Below, piece after piece: positions 1-6,396 of a stretch of DNA of 64,000 nucleotides. Source of the DNA: an uncultured Bacilli bacterium (GTDB lineage: Bacteria > Bacillota_I > Bacilli_A > RF39 > UBA660); NCBI GenBank assembly GCA_934130005.1, contig CAKOXD010000004.1, positions 40,297 to 104,296 on the forward strand. The letters are read 5' to 3'. The notes under the pieces were generated by a model, which worked only from the letters and a program-made list of their open reading frames with translations, made no database searches and was not told where the DNA came from. Position 1 is the first letter of the stretch. Every line of letters begins with the position of its first letter. A program made the translations under genes and the position numbers.

Positions 1-844
1 TAGTTCTTTGTATTTTTTTATCTGTTTTCCTATACTTTCTTATATTTATTTTACCTTCCCTATATTCCAAATCATTTTGTTTCTCAATCATATCAGAATA
101 TACTTTGCTTTCGATTTCAGTTATTTCATAAACTATTTCGCTAAATTTTTCATCTTTTTCAAAATTATAATCGTTTGGATATACAATTGATAAAGGAAAT
201 TTCCATACGAGTCTATCATTTCTATCTATGTCCTTTTCTACAACTTGATATGGTTCAGCACATAGTTTAACTTGTCCTTCGAAAATATATTTTTTATTAT
301 TATCTTTAGAGAATAAATACATTGGTAAATCATTTTCGTTTGATTCATAAATTGTTTTATTGTTTTTTGTGATAGTTTGATCTCCTGTTAATCCTTCTCC
401 AGTATATGTAATAAAACCGTTTTCAACTAAACTATCACCATATACACCATTTTCTTCTGATGTTGTTAATACTAAACAGTTTAATGAATTAGTTTTCATT
501 ATGCCTGACTGACCACTTATTTTAAAAATTGCCATAAGTTGATCTCGTGTAAATACATCACCAATATTCATATTGTTTATAAATTTTATTTGATCATAAT
601 ATATTGATTTATATAGACCTGATCCTTTTTCTTTTAGAATGTATTCTTCTGTTCCAGAAAATGCTTCTGATAATGCACTATGTGTTTCTAATGCTGCTCT
701 TACTGAAGCACCACCATTATTTATACCTACATCTCTATTTTTGTCAACTTCTTCATAGATTTCTTTTAGTGGAATCCACTCTTTTCCAGTTCTTCTATGA
801 ATAGCAATAACTGAATTATAAACAATCTCTCTTAAAGTACTCAT
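1..844 (-). CDS. ScoMcrA-like SRA domain protein, probable modification-dependent endonuclease (partial)
   Basis: The reading frame starts at ATG 844, behind AAGGAG, and is still open at the left edge after about 281 codons. Residues near 90-210 resemble the SRA-like domain of ScoMcrA-type enzymes: DVFTRDQL, a GQSGI patch, a YTGEG-GDQT segment, and CAEPYQV followed by WKFPL. From knowledge of the family, this domain reads modified cytosine or phosphorothioate DNA and is usually followed by an HNH nuclease, which would lie outside the window. The gene begins 2 nt after the Nudix gene, so the two are translationally linked. The nuclease half is inferred, not seen. It sits in a region with other restriction genes. 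Confidence 0.6.
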   Translation of the reverse strand, partial: MSTLREIVYNSVIAIHRRTGKEWIPLKEIYEEVDKNRDVGINNGGASVRAALETHSALSEAFSGTEEYILKEKGSGLYKSIYYDQIKFINNMNIGDVFTRDQLMAIFKISGQSGIMKTNSLNCLVLTTSEENGVYGDSLVENGFITYTGEGLTGDQTITKNNKTIYESNENDLPMYLFSKDNNKKYIFEGQVKLCAEPYQVVEKDIDRNDRLVWKFPLSIVYPNDYNFEKDEKFSEIVYEITEIESKVYSDMIEKQNDLEYREGKINIRKYRKTDKKIQRT

Positions 845-846
845 AA

Positions 847-1233
847 TTATTTCTCCTTAACATATTTAGCAAGCGGAATATCAGCAGGTGCTAAATCATA
901 ATTTAATAAATTATCTTTTTCTACCCATTTATATTCTGAATGATCATGAAGATTAAAATCACCAGAAATATATTCACAACTGTATAATCTCAAATCAACA
1001 GTTTTTTTAGGGTATTCACATATATTATTCACTAAGTATTTATTAGCCTTTATTTCTAATTCAAATTCTTCTTTTATTTCTCTTTCAATTGCATGTTTTT
1101 CGTCTTCATTAGGTTCTACCTTTCCTCCAGGAAATTCCCATTTACCCAAAACATTAGGATCACCAGTTGAACGTTTCGCAATGAGAACTTTATTATCTTT
1201 TTCAATCAAACATGCTACTACTTTAATCATCAT
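847..1233 (-). CDS. Nudix (MutT-like) nucleoside triphosphate pyrophosphohydrolase
   Basis: The protein has 128 residues, the normal length for a MutT-type NTP pyrophosphohydrolase. The Nudix box is visible around residues 36-58 (GGKVEPNE, then REIKEEFEL). The usual Gly near the end of the box (EExG) is Glu here, while the metal-binding REx2EE glutamates are intact. The start follows GGTGAT. The family cleans oxidised or otherwise modified (d)NTPs. The next gene encodes a probable modification-dependent endonuclease, and the two form an operon. That pairing suggests, as inference only, a role in keeping modified nucleotides out of host DNA. Ordinary 8-oxo-dGTP clean-up is equally possible. 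Confidence 0.85.
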   Translation of the reverse strand: MMIKVVACLIEKDNKVLIAKRSTGDPNVLGKWEFPGGKVEPNEDEKHAIEREIKEEFELEIKANKYLVNNICEYPKKTVDLRLYSCEYISGDFNLHDHSEYKWVEKDNLLNYDLAPADIPLAKYVKEK

Positions 1234-1316
1234 AAGTAATCACCTATATATAAATTATAACATAGAATAAACCATTTTTTACCTAAACAAATCAAAAAGT
1301 CCGTATTAAAACGAAC

Positions 1317-1780
1317 TTATTTCTCTTCTTTATTCTTTAATTTATCATAAATAAACTTGAACATACTTGTCATAAAGTCTTCCATATACCCTGGTTCTGA
1401 CATCATCTTTTCAAACATATCAGTATTTTGTTGATATCTCTTAAATGCTTTTCTTTGAAATTCATCATTATATACTTTTCTAAATGACTCAGAATCGTTA
1501 TGCTTAGCAAGATTTACCATTTCTTCATCATCTAAGAAATCTTGTGTAATTTGCTCAATTACTTTATCCATATTTGTAAAATTAGTTTTGTATCTTTGAT
1601 TTATTTTATCAACAAGTACACTTAATGGTTCTTTTTCTTCTTCCTTATTACCTATCATAACCTTTGGAGGATTAAGTTCTCCTTCTTCAGAAGTTAATTC
1701 AATAGATCCTTCAAATTTCTTTTCTAATCTGTAATATTCAAGTTCAATTTTATCATCTAAATCAATTACTATTTCATGTT
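1317..1780 (-). pseudogene. C-terminal remnant of type I restriction subunit HsdR
   Basis: About 150 codons match the end of HsdR helicase subunits. The frame contains DKIELEYYRLEKKFEGSIEL just upstream of a possible ATG at 1658, followed by LSVLVDKINQRYKTNF and a helical tail rich in acidic residues and Met. HsdR is normally about 1000 residues, so the nuclease and helicase core is gone. No start codon fits the family at the 5' end, where a TAA and an opposite-strand repressor fragment abut the break near 1780. The remnant is co-directional with the Nudix gene. A short protein from the internal ATG could still be made, but there is no reason to think it works. Confidence 0.75.
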
Positions 1781-2099
1781 CTTATGGATAAAGAACAAAC
1801 AAAGTTATTTTGGATTAATTATGCCTGACAATACTATGGATCCTGAGTTTCATCAAAATGATTGTATAATACTTAGAGAACAAAATAAGATGACTAAAGA
1901 TGGATTTTATTGTGTTATGGAAAAAGGACAAGATATAGCAACAATTAGAAAACTTATTACTATAAATGATGGAATAATGGTTATGCCTTTAAATCTTAAC
2001 GGTGACTTTAAACCTACTACTTATTTAAAAGGCACTATTGAGTTTGAGAACTTCAAAATTATTGGTTCTGTAGTTCAAGTTAAAAGATATTATGATTAA
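1776..2099 (+). pseudogene. C-terminal fragment of a phage-type S24/LexA-like repressor
   Basis: The readable protein matches the C-terminal dimerisation and peptidase domain of CI/LexA-like repressors (YFGLIMPDNTMDPEFHQNDC, then DIATIRKL with the Lys region). The N-terminal helix-turn-helix domain is missing, because the frame runs directly into the hsdR remnant. The usual GDSM motif reads DNTM, so the catalytic Ser is Thr. Several phage repressors also lose this residue, so it need not mean decay. The fragment lies upstream of the integrase in the same direction, the usual order of a lysogeny module, and is probably what is left of one. Confidence 0.65.
1778..1796. repeat. Short inverted repeat at the hsdR/repressor junction
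   Basis: GTTCTT and AAGAAC flank a 7-nt centre (ATGGATA) exactly where homology to HsdR stops and the repressor fragment begins. Tyrosine recombinase core sites have this layout, so this may be a scar of integration or deletion. At 6 bp per arm it could also be chance. Confidence 0.3.
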
Positions 2100-2125
2100 A
2101 AAAGACCACTGCTGGAACAGTGATC
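2097..2125 (-). terminator. Hairpin with a T-run on the minus strand
   Basis: GACCACTG and CAGTGATC form an 8-bp stem with one G-T pair and a 6-nt loop. Six As on its left make a U-run for minus-strand transcription. It also lies just after the repressor stop codon. It would stop antisense transcription coming from the integrase side. Confidence 0.5.
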
Positions 2126-2133
2126 AAAGTGAA

Positions 2134-2247
2134 AAATCCCTAATTAAAAAGTCTGGTAAACTTTAATAATTATAATAAATATAATTTTGGAGATTTCTCG
2201 TATTTAATTATATCACCAATTAGGGATTTCTACAAGAAAGTTGGTGA
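2134..2247 (+). promoter_or_regulatory. Integrase leader with two competing stem-loops
   Basis: A perfect 12-bp inverted repeat (AAATCCCTAATT at 2134-2145, AATTAGGGATTT at 2218-2229) spans the leader. A second pairing, TCACCAA (2213-2219) with TTGGTGA (2241-2247), covers the GGTGA ribosome binding site of the integrase. The two helices share bases 2218-2219 and so compete in part. This looks like a leader able to hide or free the integrase start. No trans-acting partner or ligand is visible. Confidence 0.4.
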
Positions 2248-2251
2248 AATA

Positions 2252-3364
2252 ATGGCAGTTTACAAAGATCCTAAGCCTACTAAAAATGGTAGAGCTTGGT
2301 ATTTTAAGTTTAGCTATAAAGATGCATTTGGTGCTACTAAGCAATATAGATCCAAAAGATATTTAACTAAAAAGGAAGCATCTGATGCAGAGAGAATGTT
2401 TTTAGTTACCTCTACTGATAAAGTAGAAGATAACAATATGACGTTTAAAGATTTATATGATGAATTCAGAATGCATAACGATGAAATAATGAAAGATACT
2501 ACTAAGTATGGTTATGATAATAAAGAAAAATTTATAGAATGCTTCTTTCCTGTTAAAGTGAAAGATTTTAATATTATGCAATTTGAACAATGGAAACGAG
2601 AAATAAATAAACTTAATATATCTCTTAGATATAAAAATGATATTTATAAATTTCTTAAATCTATTTTGAACTTTGGTGTTAAATGGCATAACCTAAATTT
2701 TCAAGCAGTATATAATAAAATGACAAAGTTTCAAGATCATAATGAACGTAGAAAAGAAATGGCTTATTATACTTATGATGAATTCAAAAAGTTTATTTCT
2801 AATGAAGAAGATTTAAGATGAAAATGTGTATTTGAAATATTATATTACTGTGGACTACGTAAGGGAGAATTAAAAGGACTAACTTGGAAAGATATATATT
2901 TTGATAAAAAAGTATTATCTGTTAATAAGCAAATAACACAGCGAAATAACCGTGTTAAATTCGAATTTTCAGATACTAAGACAAGAGACAGTAGAAGAAT
3001 AGTTCCTATTGCCAAAGTCTTGTTAAATGACCTTAAAATGCTCTATGAGCAGGATAAAAAAGACTACTATGGATTTAATGATGACTTCTTTGTGGTTTCA
3101 GATGCTAAACCTATAGCTGATTCTAATATATATCTTAGAAGAACTAAACTAGCTACACTTGCAGGTTTAAAGATTATTAGAATTCATGATTTTAGACATT
3201 CATGTGCATCATTACTTATTAACAATGGTGCTAATGTTACATTAGTTGCCAAATATTTAGGGCATACAAAAATCGAGGAAACGCTAAACACATATTCACA
3301 TATGTTTAGTACAGCCCTCGACTCTGTTGTTTCTGTTATAGATAATTTGGATAACAAAAGCTAG
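2252..3364 (+). pseudogene. Phage/ICE-type tyrosine integrase interrupted by one in-frame TGA
   Basis: One continuous frame of about 370 codons is broken only by TGA at 2819-2821. The first 189 codons carry the arm-binding region (KNGRAWYFKFSYKD) and the SAM-like core-binding domain. The part after the TGA holds the whole catalytic domain: Arg in CGLRKGELKGLTW, HDFRH, LGHTKIEET and Tyr in NTYSH. The sequence around the stop reads LR-stop-KCVFEILYYCGLR, where family members often have an aromatic residue, so a TGG-to-TGA change is likely. The start ATG follows GGTGAA. It is probably inactive unless the stop is read through. It belongs to the degraded phage or ICE module. Confidence 0.8.
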
Positions 3365-3386
3365 GATTTTTCCCTAGCCTTTTTTT
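3359..3386. terminator. Terminator between integrase and rloB
   Basis: GCTAGG and CCTAGC form a stem with an 8-nt loop, followed by seven Ts on the plus strand. It overlaps the integrase stop and serves the convergent genes. Confidence 0.75.
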
Positions 3387-4012
3387 ATTAAATATTCAAC
3401 AATTTTGTATACTTCAGTGTTAGGATTTGCCTCAACTGTTCCTATTCTTCGATTATTATCATTTTGATACTTTTCTAATTTTTTTGCACGATCAATTGCT
3501 GAATCTATTTCTTTAATTATATCAGGATAAATATTAATGTTCTTTTCATATTTTGGATAATACTCTTTTAACCTTTTAATTACTTTTTCGTTATCCATAT
3601 TTGCAGTTGTATAATCATAATGAAGTAAAAACCATAGTTCAATACATGGACATGATGAAATAATCTTTATATTATTTTTCTTTGCTAATTGAATGGCTTC
3701 TTCAATTATTTTATTTTTATTTGGATCTACATCTGTATCAAAAATACAATACGCTACATCATCGTCTTGCAAATCTAATTTTAATTCGTCTATTTCCTTG
3801 ATTAACATCTTAACTAATTTTAATGGATCAGTATTATTTCCTCTAGCATATGTAATATTATATGATTTTTTACCATCCTCAAAATTACTAAAGTATGTCT
3901 TTTCTGTTTTATTTTTTCCTTCAGCTGCTATTAAAATTTTACTTTTTTGCTTTCTGGCTTTTCTTACTCTATCGTTACTAATTCTTCTATTATGTTCTAC
4001 TCTTCTTCCCAT
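3374..4012 (-). CDS. rloB: RloB-like protein (AbiLii type)
   Basis: A 212-residue protein matching the RloB family. It has the basic N-terminus (MGRRVEHNRR), the conserved AAEGKNKTEKTYF motif around residues 29-41, the acidic DTDVD cluster near residue 92, and the CIELWFLLHY motif. RloB is the partner of an RloA ATPase in an abortive-infection pair equivalent to AbiLi/AbiLii and is thought to be the effector. Its start overlaps the end of rloA by 16 nt and has no clear SD, which points to coupled translation. The gene looks intact and is probably functional, although its mobile surroundings are decayed. Confidence 0.82.
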   Translation of the reverse strand: MGRRVEHNRRISNDRVRKARKQKSKILIAAEGKNKTEKTYFSNFEDGKKSYNITYARGNNTDPLKLVKMLIKEIDELKLDLQDDDVAYCIFDTDVDPNKNKIIEEAIQLAKKNNIKIISSCPCIELWFLLHYDYTTANMDNEKVIKRLKEYYPKYEKNINIYPDIIKEIDSAIDRAKKLEKYQNDNNRRIGTVEANPNTEVYKIVEYLIKKG

Positions 4013-5241
4013 AAATTAAAATCATTTTTGATAAAAGGAACTGCTCCATATCTGCCAAGCATATATCCTCTCTCAACATTCTCCGTTTTTCTTACAGAAA
4101 AATCACTTAAAGGATATAAATCGCTTATTCCATTTTTATCATCTTTTTCTGTAAACCAGATTTGATCTCTTCTCAAAATATTTAGTTTTAATAAATTAGT
4201 ATCGTGAGTATTAAATATTAATTGTGCACCATTCTTATTTATATCAGGATCATTAAACATTTGAACTATCATTTCGACTAAGTATGGATGCAAGCTTTTA
4301 TCTAGCTCATCTACTACTACAACTATTTTATTATTTAATGCATCCATAATAAATGGAATAAAACAAAAAATAATTTGAGTTCCCATTGATTCTTCTTCAT
4401 ATGATAATTCAACATCAGAACCTTTGTGTTTAAAAAATGCTGTAAACACTTTTGGTTTTTCTTTCATATTCATTCCTGCTTTAATAAAGTCCGGTATTGC
4501 AGCTAAAACATCATCAGGAACATCTGTTTCTAATACTTTATAGTCTTCTATATTAAAATCTGCTTTTTTCAAAAATTCCAATGCAAAATCTTTTAATTCT
4601 TTACTATTTTTTAAATATTCACTTAGAGCTATATCTCGAAGTCCACCTAAATTATTAAAAGTATTAATATCTGCACTTAAAAATTTATATGGACTTCTTG
4701 TTTTTTCATAATTCCAGTTTGTTGCTGTGGCAATAAAAAATTTATTTGGTGCATTTTTAGCAGCTATATCATTTAATAATTTTTCATCCTTTTGTGGAAA
4801 AGAATAATCATTTGTATTAGTTCTATCAAAAATTTTTGTTTCTCTTCCATTTGGATAATAATATAAATACTCTTCATGTATTTTATTTGTATCTGCTACA
4901 AATCCATAAACATAACGTATATCATCAACAATAAATTTAATTTCAAATTCACTTGGTTTATTAATAGCTTTTTTATCAAATTTAAATGGAACAATTGGTA
5001 GCTTTGCATTTATATTCACAATATTTGAACTTCTTAACATTGATATTACAATAGTCAATATTTTAAATAAATTAGTTTTTCCTGATGCATTTGCACCATA
5101 TATTGCATTTGTTTTTAATACCCTTCGATCATTAGATATAATATAATTATCATCTAATCCATTTGTAGCATTTGCAAGCATACTAAACGTGACTTTATCT
5201 TTAAAAGATAAAAAATTTGCAACACTAAATTCTAATATCAT
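3997..5241 (-). CDS. rloA: RloA-like AAA/ABC-type ATPase of an abortive-infection pair
   Basis: A 414-residue ATP-binding protein of the AAA15/AAA21 type. It opens with ILEFSVANFLSFKDKVTFSM. The Walker A motif GANASGKT is at residues 49-56, a signature-like SMGTQ at 286-290, Walker B VVVVDELD at 307-314, and an H-loop NTHD near 344. In known RloAB/AbiL systems the ATPase is the likely sensor of phage infection and controls the RloB effector. The start follows AGGAG at a good distance. PARIS has a similar ATPase, but its partner is a DUF4435 protein, so RloAB is the better call here. Confidence 0.82.
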   Translation of the reverse strand: MILEFSVANFLSFKDKVTFSMLANATNGLDDNYIISNDRRVLKTNAIYGANASGKTNLFKILTIVISMLRSSNIVNINAKLPIVPFKFDKKAINKPSEFEIKFIVDDIRYVYGFVADTNKIHEEYLYYYPNGRETKIFDRTNTNDYSFPQKDEKLLNDIAAKNAPNKFFIATATNWNYEKTRSPYKFLSADINTFNNLGGLRDIALSEYLKNSKELKDFALEFLKKADFNIEDYKVLETDVPDDVLAAIPDFIKAGMNMKEKPKVFTAFFKHKGSDVELSYEEESMGTQIIFCFIPFIMDALNNKIVVVVDELDKSLHPYLVEMIVQMFNDPDINKNGAQLIFNTHDTNLLKLNILRRDQIWFTEKDDKNGISDLYPLSDFSVRKTENVERGYMLGRYGAVPFIKNDFNLWEEE

Positions 5242-5357
5242 AGATTTCTCCTTTCTTTTCTAGTAATAGTATATGCTATTTTTTATATAAAAGCAACACT
5301 TTTGCATATTTTATTTTTACTTTTTGTATATTTTATGCAAAATATACATTTATTTTA

Positions 5358-5558
5358 TTGATTTTTGAATTTTATATGATATAATGCTTATGAGAGATAA
5401 AAAAGAAGCTCGGTAAAGCTTCTCTCTCGCGTGTAAGATAATATCTCACAAACTAATTTGGATTAACATCCTATTATTAGTATATCACATTTTTGTGATC
5501 TTAAAACATTTTCTTTTAATAGGATTGTAAATCCGCTTTAAAGAAAGGAAGTGTTATT
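5358..5558 (+). promoter_or_regulatory. Promoter and structured 165-nt leader of the DUF3892-like gene
   Basis: TTGATT, a 16-nt spacer and an extended -10 (TG-A-TATAAT) near 5358-5385 would start a plus-strand RNA near 5392. The leader holds a 7-bp hairpin (AGAAGCT at 5404-5410, AGCTTCT at 5417-5423), then a 13-nt segment at 5431-5443 that is perfectly complementary to 5783-5795 beyond the stop codon. A strong stem follows (ATCCTATTA near 5468, TAATAGGAT near 5518), with the inner hairpin ATCACA-TTTT-TGTGAT. On the minus strand the first hairpin is followed by six Ts, and TGATATACT at 5479-5487 could drive a small antisense RNA of about 75 nt. Confidence 0.45.
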
Positions 5559-5774
5559 ATGACAACAGTTAAAGCTATACATCAAACAAGTACAGGCAAA
5601 AACGATTTGTTTATTAACACTGGAAATCATCACAAAATGACACTAAATCAATTTGTAAAAAAAATTGAAAGTGGTAACTCTGTTTATAGTGATAGATATT
5701 ACATTAAACATGACAGTAGTGGTAAAACTCCAGTATCAAAACCAAACGGCAGTAAAAAAGACAATCTCGAATAA
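5559..5774 (+). CDS. Small DUF3892-like protein
   Basis: A 71-residue soluble protein preceded by AAAGGAAG. Its N-terminal half, with strands around VKAIHQTS and LFINTG and the helix MTLNQFVKKIESGN, and its tail with a Lys/Asn-rich SKPNGSKKDNLE end resemble DUF3892 proteins, whose function is unknown. It has its own promoter, a long structured leader and a bidirectional terminator. It lies between defence genes and core genes, on the opposite strand to both neighbours. The family match is by pattern and is not certain. Confidence 0.55.
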   Translation: MTTVKAIHQTSTGKNDLFINTGNHHKMTLNQFVKKIESGNSVYSDRYYIKHDSSGKTPVSKPNGSKKDNLE

Positions 5775-5782
5775 CTAAGTTT

Positions 5783-5822
5783 TATTATCTTACACTTACA
5801 CTAGCTTTGGCTAGTGTTTTTT
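5783..5822. terminator. 3' UTR pairing segment and bidirectional terminator
   Basis: TATTATCTTACAC at 5783-5795 is the exact complement of the leader segment at 5431-5443. It is followed by a perfect 8-bp stem (ACACTAGC, loop TTTG, GCTAGTGT) and a T-run. The hairpin also covers the stop codon of the converging zinc-ribbon gene. Confidence 0.75.
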
Positions 5823-6005
5823 GATTATAGATAATTCTTCGTAGTCTTCTTCGTTACCAATCCTTTTCAAATAATCTTTACCACCATCAACTGCAATAGC
5901 ACCACAAGAGCACTTTTTATAATCATTTGTACTTTTAGATTTTATAATATCTCCGCATTTTTTACATTTAATTTTATTATTGATTATTTCTTCTTTCTTT
6001 TCCAT
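5811..6005 (-). CDS. Small zinc-ribbon-like protein (DUF7695-like)
   Basis: A 64-residue protein with two metal-binding pairs, CKKCGD and CSCGA, followed by the conserved-looking VDGGKDYLKRIG. Proteins of this pattern are common in Firmicutes and unstudied; the DUF name is from memory. The start is placed at ATG 6005 because an ATG at 6020 overlaps the GAGGAG ribosome binding site. It ends inside the terminator shared with the DUF3892-like gene. Function unknown. Confidence 0.65.
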   Translation of the reverse strand: MEKKEEIINNKIKCKKCGDIIKSKSTNDYKKCSCGAIAVDGGKDYLKRIGNEEDYEELSIIKKH

Positions 6006-6039
6006 AAGCCATCTCCTCATAATATATTATACCATGATC

Positions 6040-6260
6040 TTATGCTAATTATATTCTACCGTTTGCGGTATAATACTATTACAATCATACGGATAATATC
6101 AGTTTTGTCCGTATCAATGGTTAAAAGTCCATTGAGAATTTTTGCCACTTTCGGCATTTTTCCTCAATGAATTATTTTAAAACTCAATTTTTTTGTACCT
6201 AAATTGTACCTAAAATTATTTTAGCAATACTGATGGCTCGCAAACCCTTATAAAATGGGC
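6040..6260 (+). other. Intergenic region with several hairpins and a TATAAT box
   Basis: TATAAT near 6069 on the plus strand has a poor -35. Downstream are possible hairpins: ATACGGA/TCCGTAT, CAATGG/CCATTG, TGCC/GGCA, and a repeated TGTACCTAAA. Only a 17-codon reading frame (MVKSPLRIFATFGIFPQ) is visible. I cannot assign a function. It may be an untranslated RNA or the relic of an attachment site. Confidence 0.25.
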
Positions 6261-6261
6261 A

Positions 6262-6360
6262 TAAAAAATGAGAGCACGGTTAAATGCTCTCTTCAGGGGG
6301 TTTTGGTTACACTCTCACACTTTAGACCGTAAGAGCGTTGGCGTGAATACTATCACGCTA
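6262..6360 (-). ncRNA. Small RNA A, about 98 nt, downstream of recG
   Basis: A near-perfect sigma-A promoter on the minus strand (TTGACA at 6394-6389, 17-nt spacer, TATAAT at 6371-6366) points into a gene-free stretch. The RNA would begin with a hairpin (GCGTGA, ATACTA-type loop, TCACGC) and end in the terminator GAGAGCA/TGCTCTC (6270-6291) plus six Ts. Just before the terminator stem is an unpaired CCCCCUGAAGA (6300-6290), which is complementary to the terminator loop of small RNA B at 8577-8587. C-rich loops of this kind bind G-rich Shine-Dalgarno sequences in other Firmicutes. I do not recognise a named RNA family. Confidence 0.6.
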
Positions 6361-6365
6361 TTATA

Positions 6366-6394
6366 ATTATAAAGTTTATTTTTTAAATTGTCAA
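6366..6394 (-). promoter_or_regulatory. Strong promoter of small RNA A
   Basis: TTGACA, 17 nt and TATAAT on the minus strand, right after the recG stop codon, with a second overlapping TATAAT at 6365-6360. There is no coding start downstream for more than 200 nt, so it must serve an RNA. Confidence 0.75.
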
Positions 6395-6396
6395 TA

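Noticed and set aside
8..804. Plus-strand hydrophobic frames at the left edge
   Set aside because: They lie antisense to the well-supported SRA-type gene, have no SD and show no family features.
2819..2821. UGA read as Trp throughout the genome
   Set aside because: Trp in intact core genes such as thrS, valS, dnaB and rpsD-neighbour genes is TGG, and only this already mobile gene has an in-frame TGA.
3020..3364. A separate 114-residue integrase gene starting at 3020
   Set aside because: The frame continues upstream without interruption to the TGA at 2819-2821 and carries the catalytic Arg before 3020, so it is the second part of one broken gene.
6225..6260. Fluoride-type riboswitch suggested by CTGATGGCTC
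   Set aside because: The rest of the conserved core is missing and no transporter gene follows; the match is a short coincidence.
6254..6331. A 25-codon plus-strand peptide (MGIKNESTVKCSLQGVL...) as a type I toxin
   Set aside because: It is not hydrophobic like known toxins, has no SD, and lies antisense to the better supported RNA A.
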